Source: Gammaproteobacteria bacterium
GTDB taxonomy: Bacteria; Pseudomonadota; Gammaproteobacteria; GCA-2400775
DNA length: 64,000 nucleotides
Assembly (NCBI GenBank): GCA_015492075.1
Contig: WGFU01000037.1
Span: 65,425 to 129,424 of the forward strand
Direction: 5' to 3'
Part shown: positions 27,809-37,687 of the stretch, piece after piece
How positions within the stretch are numbered: position 1 is the first letter of the stretch
Layout: every line of letters starts with the position of its first letter
Notes under the pieces: generated by a model
Seen by the model: the letters and a program-made list of their open reading frames with translations, nothing else
Told to the model about the DNA's origin: nothing
Database searches by the model: none
Made by a program: the position numbers and the translations under genes

Positions 27809-29131
27809 GTGAAAATACCCATTCACTTGCTCTGCTTGCTTGCTACACTTAGTCTGTCGTTCAGCACTAGTGCCGCTGATCTTGAAGAAATTCTCAGCCT
27901 TGCTTTGGAGAACGACCCGCAAATCAACCAAGCCAAGGCCGCTTACCATGCCGCCTTGGAATCGCGACCGCAGGCGCGCGCCAACTTCCTGCCCCATATC
28001 AACCTTAGCGCTGACACCACCGATAATACACAAGACCGAAGATTTGATAACGGTTTGTTTGGCGGCAACGAAAGTTTCAACTCACATCGCTATACGCTAA
28101 GCCTGACGCAACCTGTGTATAACCGTGATGCGATTGTACAGCGGCGACAAACCGATGCCATCGTCGGCGAAGCCGAAGTCAGGCTTGGCAGCGCTGAGCA
28201 AGCGCTGATCGTACGTGCCGCCGAAGGCTATTTCGATGTGCTAGCAGCGAAAGACAATGTCAGCTTTGCCAATGCCGAAAAAGAAGCCATCGCTCGTCAA
28301 CTCGACCAAACCAATGAGCGCTTTGAAGTCGGCCTCATTCCGATTACCGACGTTAACGAAGCCCAAGCCAGCTACGATCTGTCTATCGCCGACGAGATCG
28401 ATGCCAACAACACCTTGCTCAACGCACTGGAAGGCTTGCGTGAGATCACCGGGCGCTATCATGAGGAGCTAACACCCTTGATCGCAAACACACCGCTGCC
28501 CTCACCTGACCCCCCTAATATCGAACGTTGGACCGAAGTGGCGCTCAATGAAAACCTCGCTGTCAAAGCCGCCGCTTTCGCTAGCGAAAATTCACGTCAT
28601 GCCATTGAGCGGGCAAAATCCGGTCATTATCCCACTATCGACATTGTCGCCAGCCAATCCAATGCCGTTTCTGGGGGGGGCAGTTTAGGTGGTAGCGAAA
28701 TCGACAGCAGAGCGCTAAGTTTGCAGTTGAATGTCCCTATCTATCAAGGCGGTCAAATTCAATCACGGGCCCGTGAGGCACAAGCGCGCCTGGATGAAGC
28801 AAACCAGCGGCTAGAGCAACAACGCCGCAGTACCGTGCGTCAGGTCAGAGAGTCATACTTAGGAGTGCTCGCTAGCATTAGCCGCATTAAGGCATTAAAG
28901 CAGGCCGAAAAATCGAGCCAGAGCGCCTTGGAAGCCAATGAAGTGGGGCTGGAAGTTGGTACTCGCACCACAGTTGATGTGCTCGTCGCGCGGCGTCTTT
29001 TGTTTCGCGCCAAACGCGATTTGGCGCGGGCGCGCTATGACTATATTCTCAACACGCTGCGCTTAAAACAAGCCGCCGGTACACTCACCTTCAACGATAT
29101 ACGCGAGATCAATCGTTGGTTACACCGATAA
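27809..29131 (+). CDS. tolC: TolC family outer membrane channel protein
   Basis: Likely GTG start at 27809 (VKIPIHLLCLLATLSLSFSTSAADLEEILSLALENDPQINQAKA). TolC repeats. The track start at 27728 lies inside pcm. Confidence 0.93.
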   Translation: MKIPIHLLCLLATLSLSFSTSAADLEEILSLALENDPQINQAKAAYHAALESRPQARANFLPHINLSADTTDNTQDRRFDNGLFGGNESFNSHRYTLSLTQPVYNRDAIVQRRQTDAIVGEAEVRLGSAEQALIVRAAEGYFDVLAAKDNVSFANAEKEAIARQLDQTNERFEVGLIPITDVNEAQASYDLSIADEIDANNTLLNALEGLREITGRYHEELTPLIANTPLPSPDPPNIERWTEVALNENLAVKAAAFASENSRHAIERAKSGHYPTIDIVASQSNAVSGGGSLGGSEIDSRALSLQLNVPIYQGGQIQSRAREAQARLDEANQRLEQQRRSTVRQVRESYLGVLASISRIKALKQAEKSSQSALEANEVGLEVGTRTTVDVLVARRLLFRAKRDLARARYDYILNTLRLKQAAGTLTFNDIREINRWLHR

Positions 29132-29143
29132 TCTATTTGTCGC

Positions 29144-30418
29144 TTATCCGTCAATCAAGGTATCAAGGTGTTTGACAACCAATGCCTTGACGGCATCTAC
29201 AGCACCGCGATTTTCTGCTACCACGCGGCGCCCTTGCTCACCGGCGTCATCACGTAAATTGGCTTCCTGCAGATACTCGATGATTGCCGAGCCAAGCTCC
29301 TCGGCATCCATCACTCGCCGCGCTGCGCCCTTGTCCAATAACAACTCACTGATATATTCAAAGTTGTGAGTATAAGGACCGATGACGACAGGTAAACCGA
29401 CAGCCGCCGGCTCCAACAAATTATGGCCGCCTACTGGCACCAGGCTACCGCCGACAAAGGCAACATCTGCCGCCGCATAAAACATGGCCAACTCACCCAT
29501 GCTATCGCCGAGAAAAACATCCGTTGCGTCCGTGCACATAACATCGCTACTACGCCGAACCACCGATAAACCCTGACCAAGGCATAGCGCCTCGACCTTA
29601 TCAAACCGCTCGGGATGGCGCGGCACTAATACCAATAAGGCTGTAGGAACGCTCTTCTTGACCAAATTAAAGGCCTGCAATACCTGTTCTTCTTCGCCAT
29701 CGTGAGTACTGGCGGCAATCCATACCGAACGGCTGCTACCCCACACGCGGCGCAGCGCTTCTGCCTCCTCGAGCTGGCTCGATACGATACTAATATCAAA
29801 TTTAACGTTGCCGGTTATAAACACACGCTCTGGCGGTATACCTAACGAGATGAATCTTTCAGCATCAACAGGCGTTTGTGCTGCAACCACATCGAGACAA
29901 CGTAGTGTCTGCTTAACTAAGCCTTGGAAACGGCGGTAAACGCGCGCCGAGCGGTGTGATAAGCGAGCGTTTACCAACATCAGCGGTATCGACTCGCATG
30001 CGGCATAGTGATACAGATTAGGCCAGATTTCCGTTTCCATGATCAAGCCAATGCACGGGTTACTACGTTTCAAAAACTGTTTTACCGCAAAGGGCAAGTC
30101 ATAGGGAAGATAGGAATGAGTAACTTGGCCACCCAAACTCAGCTTAAGATGATCAGCACCTGTCGAGGTCATTGTCGTCACCAATACCGGCGTATCAGGA
30201 TAACGATTGATGATAGCCTTTAACAAAGGGACGACTGCCTGCACCTCACCCACTGATACGGCATGCAACCAGATAGGCGCAACGGAAAAAACTGGCGTCT
30301 TGCCAAAGCGCTGCTGCCACGCATGATTGCCCTGCTTAGAACAGAGCGCTCGCCAGCACAAATGAAGCTCAAAAAAAATGGCCACTGGCAGGGCAAGTAA
30401 GGTATAGAGATAACGCAT
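29144..30418 (-). CDS. waaA: 3-deoxy-D-manno-octulosonic acid transferase
   Basis: IWLHAVSVGEVQAVVPLL, METEIWPNLYH, FVGGSLVPVGGHNLLEPAAVGLPVVIGPYTHNF. Start set at MRYLYTLLALP. Confidence 0.96.
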   Translation of the reverse strand: MRYLYTLLALPVAIFFELHLCWRALCSKQGNHAWQQRFGKTPVFSVAPIWLHAVSVGEVQAVVPLLKAIINRYPDTPVLVTTMTSTGADHLKLSLGGQVTHSYLPYDLPFAVKQFLKRSNPCIGLIMETEIWPNLYHYAACESIPLMLVNARLSHRSARVYRRFQGLVKQTLRCLDVVAAQTPVDAERFISLGIPPERVFITGNVKFDISIVSSQLEEAEALRRVWGSSRSVWIAASTHDGEEEQVLQAFNLVKKSVPTALLVLVPRHPERFDKVEALCLGQGLSVVRRSSDVMCTDATDVFLGDSMGELAMFYAAADVAFVGGSLVPVGGHNLLEPAAVGLPVVIGPYTHNFEYISELLLDKGAARRVMDAEELGSAIIEYLQEANLRDDAGEQGRRVVAENRGAVDAVKALVVKHLDTLIDG

Positions 30419-30541
30419 TCGTTGTCTGCCTGGCCAAGCTAATAAGCAGCAGCTTATAGTGGTACAGTGCATTGCGAGTCATTAGAGAAGGTATGGTAGC
30501 ATAGTACAATTGGCTTTAAAGCCACCAAAGCACGCAGACAC

Positions 30542-31441
30542 GTGATTCAATATCAACTTTACCATCCTCGTCATTGGCCATCGTGGCTAGCCGTAGCAGT
30601 CATACGCCTGGTTGCCCTTCTTCCCTCTAGAACGCTTATGCGCCTCGGACCGCCACTTGGACGTTTACTCTACCGTTTCGTTGGCCGACGTAGAACTATT
30701 GCGCGAAACAATCTGCAACGCGCTTTCCCTGAAAAAGACTTGAACAACATTGACGCACTGGTCCGAGACCACTTCCAGGCGCTTGGAATTATGGTGATGG
30801 AAATGCTTATCACCTGGTGGAAGCGTAGCGATCAAATTCCCGCAAAGATCGTAGTAACAGGACAACAACATTTGCAAGCAGCCTTGGCCAAGGGTAAGGG
30901 TGTACTATTACTCAGCGCACACTTCACTTCCTTAGAGATCGGTGGCGCCTTGTTGCAGCGTGAAACCCAACTTACTATTCATGGCATGTATCGACCTCAC
31001 GAAAACCCGGTTTTCGAGGCCGCTGTTAAAAAAGGACGCCAGCATTGGTTTAGCCAGATGATCGCACGTGATAACGTCAAACAAATGCTGCGCAGCCTAA
31101 AAAAGGGACTCATCGTTTGGTATGCGCCGGATCAAGCTTATGGCGGGCGCAACAGCGTTCAAGCGCCCTTTTTTGGCCACAATGTAGCGACAAATCCGGG
31201 CACTTCGCGTATCGCCAAGCTAAGCGGCGCTCCTGTAGTGCCTTATTTCCCTATCCGCAAATCGAACGGTCTTGATTACGAACTGCGGCTATTGCCGGCA
31301 CTAGAGAATTTCCCTAGCGGGGACATATCTGACGACGCCACAGTGATCAACCAACTAATAGAAAATATCGCTCGCGAATACCCGGAACAATATTACTGGG
31401 TGCATCGCCGCTTTAAATACTCGAGCGACCCCATCAAGTAG
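30542..31441 (+). CDS. lpxL: Lipid A biosynthesis acyltransferase (LpxL/HtrB family)
   Basis: 299 aa, GTG start. LLLSAHFTSLEIGGALL, YAPDQAYGGRNSVQAPFFG, YYWVHRRFK. Confidence 0.93.
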   Translation: MIQYQLYHPRHWPSWLAVAVIRLVALLPSRTLMRLGPPLGRLLYRFVGRRRTIARNNLQRAFPEKDLNNIDALVRDHFQALGIMVMEMLITWWKRSDQIPAKIVVTGQQHLQAALAKGKGVLLLSAHFTSLEIGGALLQRETQLTIHGMYRPHENPVFEAAVKKGRQHWFSQMIARDNVKQMLRSLKKGLIVWYAPDQAYGGRNSVQAPFFGHNVATNPGTSRIAKLSGAPVVPYFPIRKSNGLDYELRLLPALENFPSGDISDDATVINQLIENIAREYPEQYYWVHRRFKYSSDPIK

Positions 31442-31463
31442 TGTGCTTGCCAATCACTGCAGG

Positions 31464-32165
31464 CTAGGAATGGATATACGCCTGTATCAAGTGGTTCCAA
31501 TCATCCTGATTAAAATCAAACGCTGGGTTTTTTCGTTTCAATTTATGTAGTGAGCGCTGCAGTCGTTCCAGGTTATTCACTTTCCAAGCTTCACCCGTTT
31601 TTATAGCGCCCTTATCAAAATCGAGTATAAACAATTCTTGCCGCTGATTAATCAGGATATTGCTGGCATTAAGGTCTGCATGGTAAACACCATGCGTATG
31701 AAAGCGTTTAATACACACACCGATCGCTTGCCAGCCATCTCGTTCAAGACTTGAATCGGACAAATATTCTGCAAGTGTCTTGGCGTTGTCAATTTGCACC
31801 GTGACTAGGCTCGCTTGGTAAAAACAAGCCTTGATCACGACACGTGCGGCGACGGGGTCAGGAACCGGCAACCCTTTGCTTCTCATTGTCGCCAATAACC
31901 GCCACTCTTTAAATGCTCGCGTTGCCTCCGCATGACAGCCAAAGTATCGGTCTCGTACAAACCGCGCCAGAACCCCCCCGCGTAGATAATATTTGGCGAC
32001 CAGAAAATGTTTTCCGTACTGAAAAAAACTCCCACACCCACGCTTTTGCCGAGTCATACTGTCAGCGACCAAACCGGTAGCAAACAGCTGCGTGCAATCC
32101 TCGCCACTCATATACGCTTCATCAAATAAGATATACTGGCCTAGAGATTGAATGACCTGACTCAA
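31464..32165 (-). CDS. kdkA: 3-deoxy-D-manno-octulosonic acid (Kdo) kinase
   Basis: 233 aa. YLRGGVLARFVRDRYFG, GVYHADLNASNILINQRQELFILDFDKG kinase motifs. Confidence 0.92.
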   Translation of the reverse strand: MSQVIQSLGQYILFDEAYMSGEDCTQLFATGLVADSMTRQKRGCGSFFQYGKHFLVAKYYLRGGVLARFVRDRYFGCHAEATRAFKEWRLLATMRSKGLPVPDPVAARVVIKACFYQASLVTVQIDNAKTLAEYLSDSSLERDGWQAIGVCIKRFHTHGVYHADLNASNILINQRQELFILDFDKGAIKTGEAWKVNNLERLQRSLHKLKRKNPAFDFNQDDWNHLIQAYIHS

Positions 32166-32239
32166 ATTTAGCCCTTAAAAACCGCCATCTTTATGGCCAC
32201 CTTAGCACAACCAACATACCGGAATAAAAGCGAGGCACG

Positions 32240-32665
32240 ATGATTATGAACGAGGTAATGATACCGATCTCTTTTGGTGAATTGATCGATAAAATCACCA
32301 TTCTCGAAATCAAGTCTGAACGTATTTCCAACCAAGACAAACTGAAAAACGTACGCCACGAACTCGACCTACTGAGCGAGATATGGCAACAACACTGCGT
32401 TGAACAAGCTGACATTTCCCAACAATGGGATTCCTTGCGCAAAATCAACGCCAGGCTATGGGACATCGAAGACGATATTCGCAAATTGGAACGCGAAGCC
32501 CGCTTTGATGAAGAGTTTATCGCCTTAGCACGCGCCGTCTATATCACCAATGATGAACGCGCAAAGCTAAAACGCAAAATCAATACTACACTAGGCTCAA
32601 GTGTAGTCGAAGAGAAATCCTACGCTGATTACACATGCCTCGACAGAGACTCATCTACCATCTGA
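32240..32665 (+). CDS. DUF6165 family protein of unknown function
   Basis: 141 aa. IPISFGELIDKITILEIKSERISNQDKLKNVRHEL; charged helical protein in the LPS locus. Confidence 0.75.
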   Translation: MIMNEVMIPISFGELIDKITILEIKSERISNQDKLKNVRHELDLLSEIWQQHCVEQADISQQWDSLRKINARLWDIEDDIRKLEREARFDEEFIALARAVYITNDERAKLKRKINTTLGSSVVEEKSYADYTCLDRDSSTI

Positions 32666-33690
32666 TCAACCCGGGCAATCACCTCATCTATTTTTATTAG
32701 AGACATAACGCCCGGTACTTCTATCTTTTTGCCCCATTTCAACTCGGACGACTGCTTGCCCAAGAATTTTTGCGCCGCCTTGGCATAAACATCAACGCAC
32801 CGATGACGGCTATGGTAGGGACCCGAACGCCAGGGGTCAGTCGCCGCATACAAACCTAGCACTGGTGTGCCAACTGCATTAGCGATATGAACAGGACCAG
32901 AATCTGGGCTAACTAAAAATAGCGCCTTATCAAGTATCGCCACCATCTGCATCAAGGTGTCCCTACCAATAAGGTTGAGCGGTTTCTCCTTCATCTGCCG
33001 TTCAATAGCAACACCCATATTTCTTTCAAGATCACTTTTGCCACCGCAAAAAACTACTACCAAGCCATGCGTACGGATAAGGTGGTCGGCCACCGACGCA
33101 TAGCCTTCGATACTCCAATTACGTAGGGCATGACTAGAGGCCGGGCTAATTACTACATATGGCTTCCTGCCAGGTATTAATTTGGCCGCCTGCGCGGCAG
33201 CCAAATCCGATATTGGCATAGCATGATCAATCTCAATGTCGTGCAAACCCAAAGGCTGTAAAAAACTGATAAACGCTTCCAGCACATGCTGCTGTGCAAC
33301 ATATCCAATACGTTCGTTGATCACCAACGAATGCCCTTCTTTTGATCTTTGCCTATCGAAACCAATTTTTAATGGCGAATTGACCATGGACGCAATTAGG
33401 TTTGCGCGTAGGGACAGCTGCATGTGCAATAAAACATCAAATTGACGCTGTCGCAGAATAGAAAACAACTGGCGATACGCAGACAAGCCGGCTTTCTTGT
33501 TAAAGGTAAGAAATTCTACGCCAGCCAGATCACCAAACAGTTTCCTCTCGAATTCACCAATAATCCAGCTAATCTGGCAATTTGGCCACTCCTTTCGTAG
33601 CGCATTCAGCACGGGCAGCACATGGGTCACATCACCCAGGGCTGACAATCTGAGCAAACATATGCGCTTAGGTGTATTTTCGACAGACAT
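32629..33690 (-). CDS. Glycosyltransferase family 9 (heptosyltransferase-like)
   Basis: ICLLRLSALGDVTHVLPVLNALRKEWPNCQISWIIGEFE; LVSPDSGPVHIANAVGTPVLGLYAATDPWRSGPY. Start set at MSVENTPKR (33690). Confidence 0.92.
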   Translation of the reverse strand: MSVENTPKRICLLRLSALGDVTHVLPVLNALRKEWPNCQISWIIGEFERKLFGDLAGVEFLTFNKKAGLSAYRQLFSILRQRQFDVLLHMQLSLRANLIASMVNSPLKIGFDRQRSKEGHSLVINERIGYVAQQHVLEAFISFLQPLGLHDIEIDHAMPISDLAAAQAAKLIPGRKPYVVISPASSHALRNWSIEGYASVADHLIRTHGLVVVFCGGKSDLERNMGVAIERQMKEKPLNLIGRDTLMQMVAILDKALFLVSPDSGPVHIANAVGTPVLGLYAATDPWRSGPYHSRHRCVDVYAKAAQKFLGKQSSELKWGKKIEVPGVMSLIKIDEVIARVDQMVDESLSRHV

Positions 33691-33850
33691 TAGACAAAGA
33701 GCGCGATTAGTGAATTGAGAAACTATTACCCGTATAGCAGCATTGTACCCTTCATCGCTCGAGCAAACATAGCGCTCAAATACGGGCTCATATTGAGCGA
33801 CTGAATTCACGTATACTCTATACTGAAATTCAACAAGTCTAGTCGTTAAC

Positions 33851-34882
33851 ATGCGCGCCCAACGTCACCTATTTTTTATAACACAAACCTATTCCTATTC
33901 AATACTGCGCCCCTTGCAAGCGGCGATTCTAGCGCGAGGCGGTGAAGTGGCTTGGTTTTTGTCAGGCACAGAACTTAATTACGATTATCTGCGAGAAGAC
34001 GAACAGCGTATCCATAGCATGGAAGCAGCCATACAGTTTGCTCCAGACGCTTGCTACGCGCCAGGTGATGTTATCCCTGACATGTTACCAGGTATCAAGG
34101 TAAGTATATTTCACGGCTTTAACGTTGCTGGCAAACGAAATAAATTCAAAATTCGGGGGCTTTTTGATCTGTATTGCACACAGGGCCCAGATACCACGAA
34201 CCCGTTTCAACAACTCGCAAAACAACATCATCACTTCAGGGTCGTTGAGACTGGCTGGCCAAAACTGGACCCTCTATTCAACACGCCTCAGCAAAACACT
34301 CCCAACGATAAGCCTGTCATACTCTACGCATCAACATTTTCAGAGCGTTTAACCTCAGCGCCGTACCTTATTGACACCATCAAAACCTTATCAAGGAACT
34401 CAGATTGGCAATGGTTGGTCACCCTTCACCCTAAAATGGCACCTGACGTTATATCGGCCTATAAGGCGATCCAGCATGACAACTTGGAATATATCGAAAG
34501 TGATAATCTCATCCCTGTTTTACTAAAAGCTGACGTCATGCTTTGCGACACGTCATCGATCATGTATGAATTTCTGCTCACCCAGAAGCCTGTTGTCACC
34601 TATAAAAATACCGCCAAAAACCCTTGTTTTCTTAATACAAATAATGCAGATAATATACAGCAACTTCTTACACACGCTCTGTCTCGGCCTAAAGAGCTAC
34701 TACAAACAATCAAACATTACTCAGAGACCATTCACCCTTATACAGATGGAAAGTCGAGCGAGCGGGTGCTCGATGCGGTAGATTGGTTTATAAATGACGG
34801 CTGTCGTGGCTTAAAGAAAAAACCACTGAATCTCATAAGACGTTATAAAATACGCAAAAAACTTGGCTACTATAAGTGGTAA
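33851..34882 (+). CDS. CDP-glycerol glycerophosphotransferase family-like protein
   Basis: 343 aa. IFHGFNVAGKRNKFKIRGLFDLYCTQGP, ILYASTFSERLTSAPYLID, LLKADVMLCDTSSIMYEFLLTQKPVVTY. Confidence 0.78.
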   Translation: MRAQRHLFFITQTYSYSILRPLQAAILARGGEVAWFLSGTELNYDYLREDEQRIHSMEAAIQFAPDACYAPGDVIPDMLPGIKVSIFHGFNVAGKRNKFKIRGLFDLYCTQGPDTTNPFQQLAKQHHHFRVVETGWPKLDPLFNTPQQNTPNDKPVILYASTFSERLTSAPYLIDTIKTLSRNSDWQWLVTLHPKMAPDVISAYKAIQHDNLEYIESDNLIPVLLKADVMLCDTSSIMYEFLLTQKPVVTYKNTAKNPCFLNTNNADNIQQLLTHALSRPKELLQTIKHYSETIHPYTDGKSSERVLDAVDWFINDGCRGLKKKPLNLIRRYKIRKKLGYYKW

Positions 34883-34927
34883 ATCACCAAGCTTATTGGC
34901 AAACCTAAAGGCCTACTTCGGCCAACC

Positions 34928-36829
34928 CTAGCGCTGAGAAACAAGCCTTTGAAAGTACTCAACAAACTGATCAACCGTTTTCTCTAACGATACGTCTTTA
35001 TTTATTTTTTCTTTACAACGCTGCGACATGGCGGCCACCAATCGGGGATTGTTATACAGTTTACGCACGCGATCAGCAATAGCATCTGCATCTTTAACTG
35101 GGACCACATAGCCCGTCACTCCGTCCTCGACGACTTCTTTACCGCCACCAGTATCGGTGATTATCGGTGGTACCCCAGAACTCATCGCCTCCATCATCGC
35201 TCGCGGCAGACCCTCGCCACTGACTGATGGTTGCACCAACAAATTGCTTGCAGCGATAAGCTGCGGCGCATCATAACGATAGCCAGCAAGGTGTATTCTG
35301 TCTCGCATTGCATTGTTAGCAATTTTTTCGGTGTAAGGTTCTTTACAAATATTTTTCCCGACCAGAAGCAAATGCATATTAGAAATATCTGCCAATCTAT
35401 TCGCCGCCTCCAGCATCACGTCAAGCCCTTTACTAGGCCGCGCATTGACGGCACAAATCACTGTAAAATCGTCAGCTTCAATACCAAATTCAGACAAATC
35501 TCCCGGTGGCTGATCATACCACTCAAGCTTATGACCCTTATGTATAGCCACGACATTGTGCTTGTTTTTCCATACCCGCTTTACGACATCCTGACGCACA
35601 GCATCTGATACACATATAACACCATCAACACGCGGGTGCAGATGGGTGAGGTAGGCGCTGGGGTCATGACGGTAAAGGCCACCCGTGGTACCACGGTAAG
35701 TCACCAGCTTGACTTTCGCCCCCTTGGCAGCAAAGGCAGCATTGGGTATCGATTTTGAATTGGTCGCTAACAAAATATCATATGACTTTCTTGCTAATTC
35801 ATTTTTCACCAAAGCAATTGAACTACGACATATTTTCTTCTTTGGCGTGCCATTTATAACTTTAATCCCTTGTTCCATATAGCGCCTGCCATATTCAGTC
35901 TCTGAATTGGTAATGATCGTTACCTGATGTCCGCGCTTGGCTAATTCAATAAATATCTCCGCTTCCGGGCGCAAACTATTGAAAGAACTATCAGACGAAG
36001 TGAATACCAATATATTCATTGTTTTATCAATGCCTATTGCAGGGGTGACACTGTTCTTCTCCTCCTCTCGCATTGCCCATGCTCCGGCATACTTGTTAAA
36101 CGTGTATTGCGCATAGATCACTGCCATTAAAAAGCCATGACCACCATCAAGAACGCCTAAGCGCAATACATATATTTGGAAAAACACCCAGGCGGCCCTT
36201 AACAGCGCCACGAAAAGACCTCCACCATAACGACCGGCATGGTGGCGCTTTTCAGCGCCAAGAGAAGCATACAAACTTGTCTTATCAAGTAAATGCTTAA
36301 AGTCACGATTTGAGTAATGCAACAAACGATGCCTTAGCTTAGACGTTTTACCTTGAGGTAAAAGTACTTTTTCGTGCACCAAGTCATCGCTGAAACGCGC
36401 TTCTTCGCGTCGAAACAGTCGCTCAACATAACGTGCACTGCGGCCATGATCTAAACGCTTGCCGAATAACATCACTGCCCATTGCATCTTGAATGATATT
36501 TCTTGCGGTGAACTAGCAAGAACCGCTTTAATTTCTTCAGCAAGCTGAGGACTTAAAGCCTCGTCTGCATCAAGCGACAAGACCCATTTATGGCTGGCGC
36601 ACTCTAAAGCGCGTTGCTTTTGTGGCCCATAACCCGGCCAATCGGTAACATATACTTTATCTGTATATCTTTTTGCAATTGCCACCGTGTCGTCATCACT
36701 GCCACTATCAAGCACAATAATTTCATCAGCAATACCAACCACCGAGTCCAAGCATCCTGGCAGCCTGTCTTGCTCATTTTTGGCAATGACAATAACGGAC
36801 AAATCAAGTGGCTTGTTTTTTTTTGGCAT
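34928..36829 (-). CDS. Bifunctional glycosyltransferase: N-terminal GT2 (WaaE/LgtF-like) fused to C-terminal GT4
   Basis: 633 aa continuous ORF. N-term LSVIVIAKNEQDRLPGCLDSVVGIADEIIVLDSGSDDDT...LSLDADEALS; C-term MNILVFTSSDSSFNSLRPEAEIFIELAKRGHQVT...GLPRAMMEAMSSGVPPIITDTGGGKEVVEDGVTGYVV. Confidence 0.9.
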   Translation of the reverse strand: MPKKNKPLDLSVIVIAKNEQDRLPGCLDSVVGIADEIIVLDSGSDDDTVAIAKRYTDKVYVTDWPGYGPQKQRALECASHKWVLSLDADEALSPQLAEEIKAVLASSPQEISFKMQWAVMLFGKRLDHGRSARYVERLFRREEARFSDDLVHEKVLLPQGKTSKLRHRLLHYSNRDFKHLLDKTSLYASLGAEKRHHAGRYGGGLFVALLRAAWVFFQIYVLRLGVLDGGHGFLMAVIYAQYTFNKYAGAWAMREEEKNSVTPAIGIDKTMNILVFTSSDSSFNSLRPEAEIFIELAKRGHQVTIITNSETEYGRRYMEQGIKVINGTPKKKICRSSIALVKNELARKSYDILLATNSKSIPNAAFAAKGAKVKLVTYRGTTGGLYRHDPSAYLTHLHPRVDGVICVSDAVRQDVVKRVWKNKHNVVAIHKGHKLEWYDQPPGDLSEFGIEADDFTVICAVNARPSKGLDVMLEAANRLADISNMHLLLVGKNICKEPYTEKIANNAMRDRIHLAGYRYDAPQLIAASNLLVQPSVSGEGLPRAMMEAMSSGVPPIITDTGGGKEVVEDGVTGYVVPVKDADAIADRVRKLYNNPRLVAAMSQRCKEKINKDVSLEKTVDQFVEYFQRLVSQR

Positions 36830-36865
36830 TATGTCTCAGCAATCACTCTGAGCAACATGGCTTGT

Positions 36866-37687
36866 TTACGGTAAATATTTATCCAAGCCATTTGTACAGA
36901 CCGGGTTGACTAGCGCCATCTTTTTCATGAATATTTGTTCGCTAATATTCCAGGAATCTTTTCTGCTGCCCGTATCGTGGTAAAGATGGTATTGCAATGC
37001 AGCAAAACGCGAACATTTTAATTTAACACCCGCCAACTTTAATCGCCTTTCTACATCTGTGTCTTCTCCGAAATACGGTTCACAAAAGTCTTCATCAAAG
37101 CCGTTAATAGCGAGCAAGTCTGCCTTAGTCAAACAAAAACTATGGCCTCGCAAGCCATGGGTTTTCCGTGACTTCAGCAGCGGAAAACGAATAGATTCTT
37201 CTTTATGGCGACTGCGAGAAAACAATATTCTCAACATACTTAACTTGACACCATTGCCAGCAGAAAGCAATCGTTTGCTTAGTTGTTGATCAAGCATGAC
37301 ACGGCGACCAAATACGCATATACCTTTTTTGACATGCCGTAGCATCGTTGCAATATAGTCTTTGTGCAGAATGCAGTCGCCGTCAATAAATAGCAAAACC
37401 TGCCCTTTGCTTGCACAAACGGCCTGGTTCAAAATCTTGTTTTTACGAAACCCATTGTCTTCCTGAGTCAGGTGCTTGACCGGTAACTTGCATTGCAAAG
37501 AGAACTCATTTATCACTCTTGCTACGGCATCGTGCTGGCTATCCTGAGCAACAATCAATTCAAAATCTTGATAAGATTGCTTTGCAATCGATTCAAGTAC
37601 GAGGCGTAGAAAATCTTCCCGGTTATAGACCGAGATAATAAGCGACACCAATGGTCTATTGTTTTTTTCAATCTTTGGCTTTGTCAC
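36866..37687 (-). CDS. Glycosyltransferase family 2
   Basis: 273 aa. PLVSLIISVYNREDFLRLVLESIAKQSYQDFELIV, LLFIDGDCILHKDYI, EPYFGEDTDVERRLKLAGV. Confidence 0.92.
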   Translation of the reverse strand: MTKPKIEKNNRPLVSLIISVYNREDFLRLVLESIAKQSYQDFELIVAQDSQHDAVARVINEFSLQCKLPVKHLTQEDNGFRKNKILNQAVCASKGQVLLFIDGDCILHKDYIATMLRHVKKGICVFGRRVMLDQQLSKRLLSAGNGVKLSMLRILFSRSRHKEESIRFPLLKSRKTHGLRGHSFCLTKADLLAINGFDEDFCEPYFGEDTDVERRLKLAGVKLKCSRFAALQYHLYHDTGSRKDSWNISEQIFMKKMALVNPVCTNGLDKYLP

